Shown here piece after piece: positions 20,253-31,505 of a DNA stretch of 64,000 bases (the first letter of the stretch is position 1; the number at the start of each line of letters is the position of its first letter). Position numbers and translations under genes: made by a program. Location: contig QPMI01000186.1 in NCBI GenBank assembly GCA_004431415.1, positions 62,001 through 126,000 of the forward strand, written 5' to 3'. This DNA comes from Cyanophora paradoxa. Lineage: Eukaryota > Glaucocystophyceae > Cyanophorales > Cyanophoraceae. The notes below the pieces were generated by a model, which saw only the letters and a program-made list of their open reading frames with translations, made no database searches and was not told the DNA's origin.

Positions 20253-22950
20253 CTAGGCGCACGTCCCCGCCGCAGCCGGCAGCGGTGCTTGAGGCGACGC
20301 CGCGGAGGCGGTGGGTGCGGGGGCAAGGGCGGGAGCCGCGTGCGCGGGAGCGGGGGCAGGTGCGGGTGAGGGTGCGGGGGCAGAGGCGGGGGCTGGGGCG
20401 GGGGCTGGGGCGGCGCCGGGCTCCCGCGGGCTGGTGAGCGCGGCGCGGCCGGCGGCGGCGGCGGCATTCTTGGCAGCCTCCTCCTCGGCGAGTATTCCCG
20501 CCCAGTAGTCGCGGTTGGTGGAGTAGTGCTTGAGGAAGTCCTGCGGGGCGGGCGGGCTCGGCGGGGGCCCCGGGGGCGGGGCGGGGCGGCGGGGGCGGGG
20601 GCGGGGACCTGCTCCTGGAGGAACTCGGCGAGGGCGAAGAAGAGGTTCTTGCAGATGTAGTCGAGGAAGCCGAACTGGCACTGCGCCACCGACTGCTTCG
20701 TCCGGTCGCAGAAGGCCGAGATCGGCAGCTGCTGCGCCCGCTCCTTGTCCCCCTGCTGGTAGAACTCCTCCATGATGAGCTCGCTCCACTTGCGCGCGCT
20801 CCCCGGCTCCTTCATCGCGTTGCAGATGTCCGCGCACTTGAGCGTGATCTGCAGCAGGATCGTCCGGTCGTCCGCCTTGGCGAGGTCCATGCCGCCCGGG
20901 GCCCCCACTTTGTTCCGGAAGTTGCCCACCAGCTCGAAGTGCTGCGCGGCGCGCGTGAGAAGGGAAGGAGGTGCGGTGGGGGCGGGGGCGGGGCGGGCCT
21001 GGGCCATGTCGGTGCCGAGGATCATGGAGATGATGATGGCGCGGACCTCCTTGAACTCCTCCTCGCGCAGGCCCCGGAAGATGTTCGACTCCTCCTGGCT
21101 CGCCAGCCGGAACAGCTGGCTGCAGTGGTGGTTCTCCAGCACCGCCCTGCCCCGCCCCGCCCCTCACGCCCCGCAGGGGAAGAAAGAGGGGCGCCGAGGA
21201 GGCGCCGAGGCTCGCCTGTCGTTGTAGAGCAGGGCGTACTCCGAGAGCGTCTTCGACTGGTACGCGTTGTTCGTGCCCTGCGGAACGGCCGGGCCGCCGG
21301 CGCGTCAGGGGCAGGGGGCGGCGGGACGGGGGCGGGCCCCGCGGACCGGGTGGCCGAGGTCGTGGCAGGCGGCGGCGATGAGGGCGGCGAAGAAGGCGAG
21401 CTCGCCGAGCGCTTCGTACGAGCGGCAGCGCCGGAAGAAGTAGTAGGTCGCGTGCACCACCGCCGCCGCTGCGGCGCGCGGCTCGGGCTCCCCTCGGGCG
21501 GGCCCCGCGGCGGGCCTGTGCGAAAGGGGCGGACCGTGGATGCGGTTGTGGAAGGGGTGGTCCCCGTAGGTGGCCTCGGCGTGCTTGAGGAAGTTGCGGA
21601 GGTGCCGCTCCTTGACCCGGAACTTCTTCATGAGGTCGTGCTTGAGGAAGAGCATGTACATCAGCGCGAAGAGCGGCCGCCCTGCGCGCGAGCAGGCGTG
21701 CGTGAGGCGCGCCGCCTCCCGGAGGGAACGGCGGCCCCGCACCGTTCGTCAGGTCGTTCAGCGCGAACTGAGAGGAGGGGGCGCGGGTGAGGCGGGCGTG
21801 GATCGCGGCACCGGGCGCGGACGGCAGATCGCGCACCACGTCGAAGTCCCAATCGTCGACCGTGTCGAACAGCTGCGTCAGCTGCTGCTGCGAGCTGCCG
21901 CGGCCGGTGAGGGGGGACGGGAGGGACGGAGCGTCCGGTGGGCTGGCGGACCTATTGCTGAGAACCAAGGCTACCGCGAACTGCACCGCCAATCCTTTTT
22001 GCTGCTGCTCGTGAATCCTTCTGGGCGGCGACGGCGGGGCCTGTAAGCAACCCTGCGGACAAATATGGAGATCTAGAACATGGGAGCTAGAAGCGCACGA
22101 CGCAGATCCAGAGGAGTCGCAGCTGTTCCTCCTCGCGAGCATGCTGCCGTTACTGGACAAACTGTCGCTCCGCTTCATGGTCGCTTGGAACGCCGCCAGC
22201 TGCGCCGCCCGGAGCCCTTCCGAAGCAGCCCCGTCCGGCATGCTTTTCCTCCTTAGCTTGGTCAACAGCGCCTCGTCTTGTACTGCGTACTGACTGTACA
22301 GCCACATCTCGATCTCGTCCACAGCTGAGCGAACCGCGACGAAGCATGTAAGCTCCCCGGGCAGCGCACGAACAGCGCTGAGAAACCAGCTACATGTAAA
22401 AGACTCACAGTCTTCGGTCTGGGATGGATCCCTGCTCGGCTGGGGCTTGTCTGGTGGCTCTTCTGGTACCGTTTCGCCAGACACCCGCTCCAGCTTCGGC
22501 GCTAGCGCATTTCCTCCCGTAAGGAGCCAGTACGCGCGCTGAAGCATCACCCGATCGCCGGGATTCAGCTCTGCGTACACACAAACCGATCAGCGCTGCC
22601 AGGCGGATGGGCCAGAGGAACTTTTCGGTCGGGGCTTTGGTGACACACTGCGTGCGAGCTCGTCGATAATACTCTTCGCTTCATCGGCTGCGAGAAAAAG
22701 GAACGAAGTCAGGGGCCAAAGAGCAAGGCTTCCACACTTCGGGCTGACCGACGGAAGCGATCCGAATGGAGCGCCTTCTCGAGCCAGTGACTTGCTTTGG
22801 AGAGATACCACGAAGCGGCTGAGTTTCATCCAGGCTTCGGACCCTTCCTCGAGGGAATCGCTCGTCATCGGAAGACTCGCCGGCTGGCATCGTAGCCAGT
22901 CCCGTTGGGCCTGGGGCTGCGGTCGCTTCTAAACGTTGCTGCTGTTCCAT
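20253..22950 (-). CDS. class I 3',5'-cyclic nucleotide phosphodiesterase
   Basis: Hydrolyses cAMP and/or cGMP. The catalytic domain holds the class I metal-site order: KERHLRNFLKHAEATYGDHP then FHNRIH (His-Asn-x3-His), AAVVHATYYFFRR, FAALIAAACHDLGHPV (HDxGH), TNNAYQSKTLSEYALLYND, LENHHCSQLFRLASQEESN, EVRAIIISMILGTDMAQ, HFELVGNFRNKVG, LLQITLKCADICNAMKEPG (metal Asp), KWSELIMEEFYQQGDKE, CDRTKQSVAQCQFGFLDYIC. The N-terminal half (ATG 22950, MEQQQRLEATAAPG) is Ser-rich and of lower GC (ELNPGDRVMLQRAYWLL, EIEMWLYSQYAVQ, MKRSDSLSSNGSMLARRNS with an RRNS-type kinase site) and has no GAF or transmembrane domain that I see. The C-terminus is an Ala-Pro repeat, stop TAG at 20253. Start could be further upstream. 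Substrate preference not deducible. Confidence 0.88.
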
Positions 22951-23579
22951 AGCTGGGTTGCTGGAGCTCGAGGCCTGAGCCGGCGCAGCAGAGTCCGCTA
23001 GATCTCCGGCTCCGCACGAGCGCCTCCTCACACTACGTCGATCACTTGGACTTTCCGGTCTGGAGCGAGTTCAGACTCGGAAAGGCTCGGGGAGCGAGGG
23101 CATTGAGCATGGCTCACTCGGATCTCTTCTTTTCTCGCGGGGAAGATTGGGAGGGGGGTTGTAGCATCACACTGATGCCTCGGCCTGCTTCCGATCCTCC
23201 GCCGGTCGCCCGTGGGGGGTACTGTCTCTCGTCGTCGGCGGGGGGTAGGGGGCTACAACCTTGGCGCACACCTCCGAACTTCGGAAGCCTTGAAGTGTCT
23301 TGAGCTGCTGAAAGCTGCCTTGAAGTAAACTGAGTGCCCGCTGCCGTTCCTTAGCGAGAGTTCAAAGTTTCCTCTGTTGCGGACTGATAAGGACGAGCGT
23401 ACCCCTCAGCTGGTGAGGTCCACTGCAGGACTATCGTACTGCAGCTGCAGGTCACTCCAGGAGGCAGCCCGCGACCGGCGGCTCTCCCAAGCTCTCTAGG
23501 CGGGATGGGTGGAGGGCAGAGTAATGTCGACATTCGGTGAGCGAATCGCATAGCCGCCGTTTCTGCGCTCCGCGACTTC
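22951..23579. other. divergent spacer upstream of the phosphodiesterase gene
   Basis: About 630 bases of promoter-like, lower-GC sequence. Contains an inverted word pair CCGAACTTCGG at about 23276 and CTTGAAG words at 23287-23325, like those at 6600 and 38930. No supported gene. Confidence 0.5.
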
Positions 23580-24140
23580 CGCTGGCCATGGACGACGGCC
23601 GGTTCACGAGTCTTGTGCAGCTATCAATGCTTTCAAGACCGCTACTGCCTGGGCGAGCCGCTCGGCGAGGTGCTCGCAGTCGGCCGCCGAGCCGGACGCG
23701 CCAGCGGGGCCGCGCGAGCGTGTCGCTCCGGCCACTGATCGCATTGAACTAACCATTCGGGTGAACAGGCGGCGCGGTACGAGGCGGTCGACGCGCTTAT
23801 CGACTCGCCGCAAGCACAGGACTGGTTTGAGAAGTGCGCTGTGTGCCGGTGCACGTGGGCTGTGTGCCGAACGCGTGGCGAGCGCCCGGATCTCCCTCAC
23901 AAGCTCTAGAGGAAACTCAGGGCCTCCAGGCCGCGGGCCCCCGTGTCCAGCAACCCAGGACCAGCACCATGGCCAGCTTCCGTCCGGGGCTAAGCCTCAC
24001 CATTATCCCGGACCCGGCGCCGCGGCGTCCAGTGTCCGCCGCCAGCTTCCGTCCTCGGCCCAGCGGCTCAGTTTTAGGCACTCATCTCCGCTCCCCGACG
24101 CGCTCGGGGCCCTTGCGCTCAGCCGCGCCCTTTCCCCCTG
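23580..24140 (+). CDS. doubtful small protein, unidentified
   Basis: One splice can be argued: an exon ending YQCFQDRYCLGEPLGE joins, through an intron with a good ACTAAC branch site and acceptor GTGAACAG near 23770, to AARYEAVDALIDSPQAQDWFEK in the same phase. A following intron (GTGCGC to CTCACAAGCTCTAG near 23835-23910) would lead to a Gly/Pro-rich tail. An ATG at 23588 lies in another frame, so the true start is not found. The product would be about 100-150 residues. I considered a Mediator MED21-like or twin-cysteine protein and could support neither. Limits are approximate. Confidence 0.25.
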
Positions 24141-24315
24141 ACGCCGAGCGGCGCGCGCAGAACATGCAAAGGAGACCTGAAGGGCAAAGCGTTCTCGAGA
24201 ATGTGCTCTCCCGTCTGCACTCTTGGAGGATTTGCCCGGCCCCTCTGATCGCTCCCACCGTAGATTCCTCAACGGGCCACACGAGGCGGGGACGGGCGGC
24301 TGCTACACTGTGCCC

Positions 24316-25026
24316 ATGACGGGGACTGGCAGCAACGGGACGGGCGTACTGACGCGGCACATCGGCTGGAACGGCGCCGACCGGCCCGTGTGGGACCAGC
24401 AGAAGTAGGCGGCCGCGCCGCGCCGCGCCTTGTGGCGGGCGGGGCATTAATTGCCGCCCCCCGCCCGCGCGCCCGCGCAGGATTGGCATCCACAAGTTCG
24501 CGAACGAGATCCAGCTGCCGTACGAGCGGCTCCTGCCCGAGTTCAAGAAGATGCTGCCCGAGGTCAAGGCCGCCGCCGCCGTCGCCAAGCCGGCCCCGCC
24601 GCCCCTCGCGCCCGTCCCCGTCGCCGTCACCCCCGCCCCCGCCGCGGCACCGGCCCCGGCGGCCCCGCTCGCGGCCCCCCAGATCTTCCACGCGCACGTG
24701 ACCGTCAAGTCGCTCCTGGACGAGGCCTCCCAGGTGGGCGACCCTCCTGTACCCCCCCCCCCCCCCGGCTCGCCTGAGCCGGGCGGCGGCAGGCGGCGCC
24801 GGAGGCGTCGGCCGCGGAGCCGTACACGCCGTACGCGTTCGACGCGGCGGCGGCGGACTCGTCGCTGGCCGGCGCCGGCCTCGCCGGAGCCGCCGGCGAG
24901 GCCGGGGCGGAGGCGGCGGCCGAGGCGGACGTGGACGTCGAGTCCGGCCACGAGGTCTCCTGCGAGGCGACGGATGGCGACTCGCCGGCGGCCTCGGCAG
25001 AGACCGCCCACCCCGCCCTCGTGTAG
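24316..25026 (+). CDS. uncharacterised small acidic/Ala-Pro-rich protein
   Basis: Three exons. The first starts at ATG 24316 (MTGTGSNGTGVLTRHIGWNG, then ADRPVWDQQ) and ends at an intron starting GTAGGC. The second gives KIGIHKFANEIQLPYERLLP and EFKKMLPEVKAAAAVAK, then an Ala-Pro linker and IFHAHVTVKSLLDEASQ. The second intron begins GTGGGC and contains a 15-nt C tract. The third is an acidic Ala/Glu/Asp tail ending TAHPALV, stop at 25024. About 200 residues. The ordered N-terminal block with Trp, Tyr and a KKML helix looks like a real short conserved domain, perhaps of a small complex subunit, but I do not recognise it. Convergent with the next gene. Confidence 0.55.
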
Positions 25027-25187
25027 CTGTAGGGCCCTAGCCTTTCTGAGTTCCACCCGCGTCTTGGCTGTTGTGCTCTTCTTCTTCATCAAAGGATTCC
25101 GGCATCTATCGCTGCTGAGATCATTACACAGGGAAGCCGGCCGGCGGCCCGCGCTGCGACGCGAGCTGCAGCGAGGGCCAGAGCGGG

Positions 25188-28100
25188 CTAGTGGCGCTGG
25201 ACGAGGGGGAGGAGGGGGTTCCGGGAGGCCATCAGGTGGGCGCTGACGGCCGCCACCGAGGCCCCGTGCACCGAGCTGTACACCCCGGCCCCGGCCCCGC
25301 CCTGGCCCTGGGGCTCCTCCTTGGGCAGGGGCACGGAGCGGCGCGCGGGGGCGGCGGGGCGGGCGGGCCCGGAGGCCTGGTGGAGGAGGTAGGCCTCGCG
25401 GGTGCCGGGGAGGCGCCGCAGGAGGGCCGACGCGCCGCCCGCCGCCTCGGGCCCTCCCGGTAGCGGGCGGCGGGGGCCGCCCCCGGCTCCTCCTCCCGCC
25501 CCGCCCCGAACAGCTCCGGGAGCGAGTGCGGCTGGCCCCGGGCCACCTGCGCCGGCGCCTGGGCCCACGCCTGCGAGGCCGGCGCGGGGCGGGGGCGGGG
25601 CGGGCGGGGGCGGGGGCTGCGGGGCGGGGGCAGGGGGCGGCGAAGAGGGTGGGGCCGATGACGGAGAGCTCCTGGGGGCGGAGGAGTGGCGGCGGAGGGC
25701 GGGGATGGCGGGGCTCGAGTGGTACAGCGGCGCCCGCTCGGGCGAGCGGCGCGCGTGCTGCGGCGACCCCGCCCGCGAGCCCTTCTCGAACGCGAAGCCG
25801 CCCCCGTCCGGTACCCCTTCAGCGAGCGCGGCGAGCGCGCGGGCTCACGGACTGGGCCGGGCGGGGCGCCCCCGCCGCGGGGCGGCGCGGACGGGCGGCA
25901 GGGGCGCGGCAGGTGCGGCGGGAGGCGGCTGCGTCTGCCTGCGGGGGAGTGAGCGCGGCGGGGAGTAGAGCGGGGGGTAAAGGAGGGACCAGGGACGGAG
26001 TGACTCGAGGGGTACGCTGGGCGGCCGGGGCGGGGCGGGGGCCGGCGGCGGCTCGGGCCCTGGGGAAGGATCCGCCCGAGGGGGGGAGGAAGGAGGGGCC
26101 GGCGCGGGCGGGGCCGGCGCCGCTGTGGCCGGCCGCAAGAGCTCGAGACCTGCGGCGCCGGTCGGGGGTACAAGATGCGCAGCGTGGGGTACAGCTCACG
26201 CGCGGCGGTCCAGCGGAGGAAGGCGCTCAGTCCGTCGCGGACCCCTGGAAGGGGATTAGAGCAGGCGGGGTACGATGCCAAAAAGCGGCGTACGCTCCGC
26301 GGCGGTGCGCCGGGCGTCGCCGGGAGCCTGCGGTGGGCGTCACGGAGCACCGAGGGAACCGCATCGCCGTGGCGCGCACGGAGCTGAGGGCGCGCGACGG
26401 GGGGCGGAACGGGCGCGGCCCCGGGCCGAACCGGTGGTCCAGCGCGGCCAGCGCCTGCAGGGGCGCAGGCGCAACGTGAGGCGCGGGGGCGATGGCGACA
26501 AGGAAGAGCCGCGTACCCCCCGGAGGGCCGCGGCGGAGTCGACGAGGTCGTCGCGCGCGGACGGGGCCTGCGGGGGTACGGCGCTCGGATCGGGGCAGGA
26601 ACATCTTGGAAGGGGTACTGGGAACCTCGTCGGAATCGGGGTACCCGTCCTCGTCCTCGCCCGCGAGGGCGCCCACGGCGCCCAGCAGCGAGCGGAGCCC
26701 CGCGTCGGCCGCGTACCCCCCCGCGGGCTCCTCCGCCTCCGTTTGGGCCGCGGCGTCGACGAGGGCGCGGGCTGTGCCGGGCTCCGCGTCCTGCACCCCC
26801 TCCTCCGCCGGGGCCTCCTCCCCGCCCTCCGCCGGGGCCTGCGCCTCGCCGACCTCCTCCGCGGGGGGCGGCTCGGGGGGCGCCCCCTCCACCTCCCCCG
26901 ACGGGAGCCTGCACGGCGCGCGCCGTGAGTGGGCGCCCGCGCTCGCGCGGCCGCCGCGGCCGGCGCACGGCTCCGGCGGCAGCGGGGGCCTCCTCTCCAG
27001 CTCTGCGGTCGGGCGGGCGGGCCGGTCGCCCCTCGCCCCGCTGGGCGCCCCGGCGAGCGCCGCGCTCCCCGGGGGCACCGTCGCGGGCGTCGCGGAGGTC
27101 GGCGTGGGCGGCGTCGAGGGCGACCTCGGCCTTGCGCTTCTGCACGAGGGCGCCCACCACTCCTTCCACAGCGCGTCGTACCGCCGCTGCAGCCGCCCCA
27201 GCTGCCCCCGCCTCAGCTGCTGCGCGGGGCCGGCGCGGGCGGCCGGGGCGGGCTCGCCTGGGCGGAGGTGGCGCGGAGGTCGGCGCGGAGCTCCTTCTCG
27301 ACGGCGGCGCCCCACTCGCCCAGGCCCTCCACGTCGCTGCCCCGCCCCAGTGGGCGGGGCCCGCATCAGAGGGCCTCCTCCCAGCGAAGGTCTCTGGGCC
27401 GGGGCCGGGGCGGGGCGGGGGGCGGACCAGGCGACGTCGTGGCGGGCGCCGCCGTCCCAGGCGCGGAGGCTCTGGTGCGGGGGCCGGGCCGTCGGGGGCG
27501 GGGCCCAGTCGCGGGAGGCCGGCGTCTCCTCCTCCTCGGCGGCCTGGTCCTCGCGGAGCAGCTCGGGGGGCATCTCGGCGGCGATCTCCCGCAGCTCCGC
27601 TTCCAGCGCCCGCGCCGCCGCCTTCTCCTCGTCCTCCTCCCGCTCCGCCCGCGCCGACCGCTGCCCGCCCCCGCCTCAGCCAGCCGCCCCGCCAGCCCCG
27701 CCGCCCGCCCGGCGAGGGCCGCGCACCCGCAGGAGGAGCCACCGCACTTCCTGCGCAAGTGCGCGGCGCCCTGTTAGCTTCCTTGAATCTGCGCATACTA
27801 AAATATAAGCCGGCGCGCCTTGAACGTGTCCTCGAGCTCGACGCGCGGCTTGTGCTTGTGCTGGGCGTCGAAGATGTCCTCTGCGGGGGCGCGTCAAACA
27901 TCATGTACAGATCGGTGCCTTTGCAGCACTTGCTCACCGAGTGCGTCCTCCACGGCGGCGAGCGTCGCGACGCTGTGGCACCGCGAAACCAGCCGCTGCA
28001 CCCCCCCGTCGGCTCGTTGCACGAAGGGCGGCGGGGAAAGAGGGGCGGCGGATAGCTGGGGACCGCTTGAATCGCTGCCCGCTCTAAATGCAGTGCTCGC

Positions 28101-28216
28101 ACGCCCCCTGCAGCGGCGGGAGCTACCGCTGTCACCTTGGCCAGGAAGAGACCTCGCTCGGTCATCGTCAGATCGCCCCGCCATCCCTCCAGCACCTCGC
28201 GCTCAATGACTGCCAT
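25188..28216 (-). CDS. uncharacterised coiled-coil, Pro/Ala/Glu-rich protein
   Basis: Starts at ATG 28216 (MAVIEREVLEGWRGDLTMTE). Likely exons then read GVRALHLERAAIQA, RLVSRCHSVATLAAVEDAL, EDIFDAQHKHKPRVELEDTF, HLRRKCGGSSCGCAALAG, EREEDEEKAAARALEAELRE and LREDQAAEEEETPASRDWAP. Further on come GEWGAAVEKELRADLRATSA, LQRRYDALWKEWWALVQKR and EVALDAAHADLRDARD, i.e. helical, probably coiled-coil. The remainder is low-complexity with many possible GTACCCC introns; the C-terminus reads YSSVHGASVAAVSAHLMASR and ends LVQRH at TAG 25188. A very long open frame through the whole locus is probably a GC-driven artefact. No domain recognised; a cytoskeletal role would be a guess. More than one gene could be present between 25.2 and 28.2 kb. 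Confidence 0.5.
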
Positions 28217-28567
28217 CCGCTGCGCGCTTGCCTGCTATCTCTGACCGCAGGACGTGCCGGATTCACCGAACCCGGAACGATGAGGTCTGCGCTGTCGCTG
28301 GCAGCTGCGTGCAAATGCGCGCCTCACCTGCCCAGATCAGCCGTCGCAGAAGCATGCGCTCACACGGAGCTCGCGGCTGGCGGAGTCGGAGCTCTAAACC
28401 ACCCCCATCCGGAGCCGACCCAGCGTCTTCCACTCATTCGTGGTGACGGTTACTCGCTCGCTCGGAAGCCAGAACCAGCATCCCTCGGCCGCAGCTAGCA
28501 CTGCGGCACTGTAAGAGCTAGCCAGCTAGCGAGTCCCGAAGCCAGCTAGCCGATCAACTCGCGGCCG
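28217..28567. other. divergent spacer, putative bidirectional promoter
   Basis: About 350 bases between the starts of two divergent genes, with lower GC. Near its right end it carries repeated GCTAGC/CTAGC words (28518-28555). No gene seen. Confidence 0.5.
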
Positions 28568-30422
28568 ATGGACGCGAGGCATCGTGGCTGGATCGAGGGA
28601 GTAGCGATCGCGGCGGCAGTCTCGCTGTTCCTGTGGCGCAAGTTCAGGGCGCAGCCGACGATGACCCGCGCGAGGACGATGCAGAAGCTCAAGACGGCGC
28701 CCTCGCAGAAGCTGCTGAAGACCGACGACATCACCAACGCGAACTTTCCGCTCGACAAGGAGGGCCGGACCTAGTGCGCGGCCCCGAGCCCTCGCCGCCC
28801 GCCCCCGGGCGCTCACGCGGCCGCCGGCAGCCACGTCGGCTGCAAGAAGGGCGAGATCGCGAACAGGTGCGGGGGCGGGGCGGCGGGAGGCGGCGCAAAG
28901 TCGCACGAGGCCAGCGGCGCGCGGCTCGGGGTGCACCTGACGGCGGACCGCCCGGCGCAGGATCCTCACCACGGGGTGCCCCACCCGGGCGGCGAGCCTC
29001 GCCAAGTACCTCGACTCGCCCTTCGTCCGCGCCTCCTCCCGCGGCTTCACCGTATTCACCGGCGCGCCCCGCGCCCCGTGCGGCCCATCCCGCACCCCTT
29101 AAGCTCACGCGCGCGCAGGGCTGTTCCGCGGCACGCCCGTCAGCATCATTGCTTCTGGGTGCGCGGTTTTCTAGTTTCGGGGGCGGGCCAAGCACGCAAA
29201 CCCGCCCCTTGACCTCGCCCGCGCGCAGGATGGCACGCCCCGCCCCGCCCCTCCCCCCTCCCGCTCCCGCTCCGTGTCGAACCGTGGCGCCGCAGGGCCT
29301 CGCTATGATGGACTTCTGCGTGCGGGAGGTGCGGTGCCCGGCGGCCCGGGCCGCCGCGCCCCTGACGCCGCCCCCAGGTGCGCGCCGTGACGGAGGGCCC
29401 GCTCGCAATCGTGCGGCTCGGCTCCTGCGGCGGTGTGAACGTCGACGCCGGCGCCATCTGCATCGCCGACGAGGTGACCCCTCGGGCCCTGTACCCCCTC
29501 GTTCCTTGAACGTACCCCCTCGGCGGCAGTCGATGGTGATCCAGCGCGAGCTGGACGCGTTCCTGGGGGAGGAGTCGGAGAAGAAGGCGGGGTACCGCTT
29601 CTCGGCGCCAATCCCCGCGGACCCCATCCTCACGGAGCACGTGCGCGGCGCTCGCCCCGCCTAGGTCGGGGCCGGTGCCGACGCCGCCCCCCCCCCCCCC
29701 CCCCCCCCCCGCAGATCGTGGCGATGATGCAGCGGGAGCTGGGGGCCGCCAGGGTGCACCCCCTCCCCTCCCCCGCCCCGCGCCCCTCGCTTCTTCGAGC
29801 GCGTCGCGCCCCCCTGCCCCGCAGATCCACGTGGGCCTGAACGTGACGGCGGACAGCTTCTACGCGTCGCAGGGGCGGCAGGACCCGAACTTCGACGACC
29901 GGAACGGGGCGCTGCTGGAGGGGATGCCCGAGGGGGCGCTGACGCTGGAGATGGAGACGGGCCAGCTGCTGCACCTCGCCGCCTGCTCCCGCGAGTCCAT
30001 CATCGCCTCCGCCATCCACATGGCCCGCCCTCCTCTTCCCCCTTCCCTCTCGCCCCTCGCCGCCCTGACGGCCCGCCGCGCCCGCAGGTCTTCGCCAACC
30101 GCCGCACCAACTACTTCCTCCCCGTGCGCCCCTCCTCCCCCCGCCCCCTCCCGCCAGGGCCCGCCGGGCGGGCGCCGCTGACCGGCCCTCCGCCCCCAGA
30201 ACCACGACATCGCGGAGCTGGAGCACAGCACGGGCCGCGCCGCCCTCGTCGCCCTCTGCAGGCGCCCCCGCACCGCCCCTCCTGCTCGATCCGCCCTCGC
30301 CCATCGTCTAACTGCGGGCGCGCAGCTTCCCGATGCCGTCGCCGGGGAACGGGGGCGTCTGGAGCCGCGAGCACCGCCGCATGTCCGCCTCGAGCCCCGC
30401 CACGGCCTTCGCCGCCCACTAG
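28568..30422 (+). CDS. uridine phosphorylase (PNP/UDP phosphorylase family 1) with an N-terminal hydrophobic segment
   Basis: Phosphorolysis of uridine to uracil and ribose-1-phosphate in pyrimidine salvage. The first exon (ATG 28568) encodes WIEGVAIAAAVSLFLWRKF, a membrane anchor or targeting helix, then TDDITNANFPLDKEGRT. An apparent TAG at 28772 is bridged by a GTGCGC intron to YHVGCKKGEIANR. Conserved blocks follow in short exons: ILTTGCPTRAASLAKYLDSP, LFRGTPVSIIASGMGLAMMD (phosphate site Arg and GMG), VRAVTEGPLAIVRLGSCGG, FSAPIPADPILTEH, IVAMMQRELGA, IHVGLNVTADSFYASQGRQD and GALTLEMETGQLLHLAA (nucleoside-binding Glu-Met-Glu), VFANRRTNYF, NHDIAELEHSTGRAALVAL; stop TAG 30420. A 24-nt C tract (29687-29710) serves as polypyrimidine tract of one intron. 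Purine nucleoside phosphorylase is the alternative, but the Toxoplasma/animal UPase-like order favours uridine. Confidence 0.87.
29687..29710. repeat. 24-nt poly-C tract at an intron 3' end
   Basis: Twenty-four C directly before the acceptor GCAG of a uridine phosphorylase intron, acting as an extreme polypyrimidine tract. Confidence 0.9.
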
Positions 30423-30766
30423 CCGCCGCGCGCCGGCTCGCCCTCGCTGCCCGTCCTGTACATGCATTGAAACTAGACAACCCAGCTGTGGACACATCAG
30501 AGAGCGGCTGTACATACCCAAGAAACTAGAAAAAGCGTGCCGCAGACGCGAGTACGTGAAACCATCACGTCACGTGCACGGAAACCTCTCGCTGAACTGC
30601 AGGCATACGGATCCCGTCCGACGTCCGAGGACGCCCGGCCGGCGGCCAGGCCGGCTGCAAAACGTGCGGCCGCCGCTTGGGCGGGTGGTCGCGCTCAAAG
30701 GCTCTCCTCCATCATCTCGGCTGAGGGTCGAGGGGATCGAGAGAGTCAGGCCCGGGCCGGCTATGC
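30423..30766. other. convergent spacer after uridine phosphorylase
   Basis: About 340 bases between two 3' ends; mixed composition; no gene or RNA I can support. Confidence 0.55.
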
Positions 30767-31505
30767 TTAGGGGGAGGTGTGGGGCGCACCGTCGGTGTCG
30801 AGGATGAAGGACTCGGCCTTGACGAGCTCCCGCCGGATGCTCTCCGCCCGCTGCCCGCCCCCGCCCGTGAGCGCGGCTCGCGGCGGCGGCGGTGGGAGGG
30901 GCGAGGGGCCCGGGCGCACGGCAAGGAGGCGGGAGGAGATGCGGCTCGGCTGGCGCTCGAGCTTGGCGTGCGTCGGTATGATCAGCTCCAGCTGCGCCCG
31001 CAGCTTCGCCGCGCGCTGCGGGCGGCCGTCAGTTCGATCGTCGGGCGATCGCCCTCGGGGCGTGCGCGCCTCGATGGCCTCCTGGCGGAGTCCGAGGTTC
31101 TTGGACGTCTTGAAGGTGTTCGCCACGATCGCGAGGCGCCCCGCCTTCTTGAAGCGCTCCAGCGCGCTCGGCTTCTTGGCTATCGCCGGCACGGGCGCGG
31201 GGGACTTCTTCTTCTCGTCCTTCTTGAACGAGACGGACTTGCGCGAGGAGCGCGCCTGCTCGCGTCCCCCGGTCAAATCTTCGAAACGAGGCAGGAAAGC
31301 GGAAATCGCAGGAGACGCACGCTGGAGACGACGGAGCCCTCGGCGTCGCTGCCGCCGCGCGGGGACTCGAGCCGAGCGAGGTCTCTCTGCGGGGCACACG
31401 CCCGAACCGGCCGGCCGACGTCAGGGCGGCGCAGGGACGTCGGCAGACTCTGGCAGATGAGCATCGCACCCGCTTGCCAGAGCCAGAGGAGCGGGCGTTC
31501 ACCAT
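30767..31505 (-). CDS. uncharacterised small basic protein
   Basis: Five exons give a consistent frame. Start ATG 31505: MVNARSSGSGKR, intron GTGCGA with CTGACG branch, RDLARLESPRGGSDAEGSVV, intron, ARSSRKSVSFKKDEKKK, PAIAKKPSALERFKKAGRLA, IVANTFKTSKNLGLRQEAIE, a GC-donor intron, RAAKLRAQLELIIPTHAKLE, RQPSRISSRLL, a second GC-donor intron, RAESIRRELVKAESFILDTD and GAPHTSP, stop TAA at 30767. About 150 residues, strongly basic in the middle, mostly helical; the RKSVSF stretch looks like a kinase site. No family recognised; small cytoskeletal or microtubule-binding proteins have such composition, but that is only an analogy. It lies in the same direction as NAE1. Confidence 0.6.

Noticed and set aside
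20253-22580. Uninterrupted 775-codon frame through the phosphodiesterase locus
   Set aside because: It reads the catalytic exons out of frame in its middle part; the enzyme motifs need introns. Long open frames are expected by chance at this GC.
23588-23755. MDDGRF... frame as a MED21 gene start
   Set aside because: That frame stops soon after and does not join the better-supported downstream exon; similarity to MED21 is only in general helical character.
25232-28216. Single 994-codon open frame as one intronless gene
   Set aside because: Composition turns to Arg/Pro low complexity wherever a better frame exists, and typical donors and acceptors with branch sites interrupt it.
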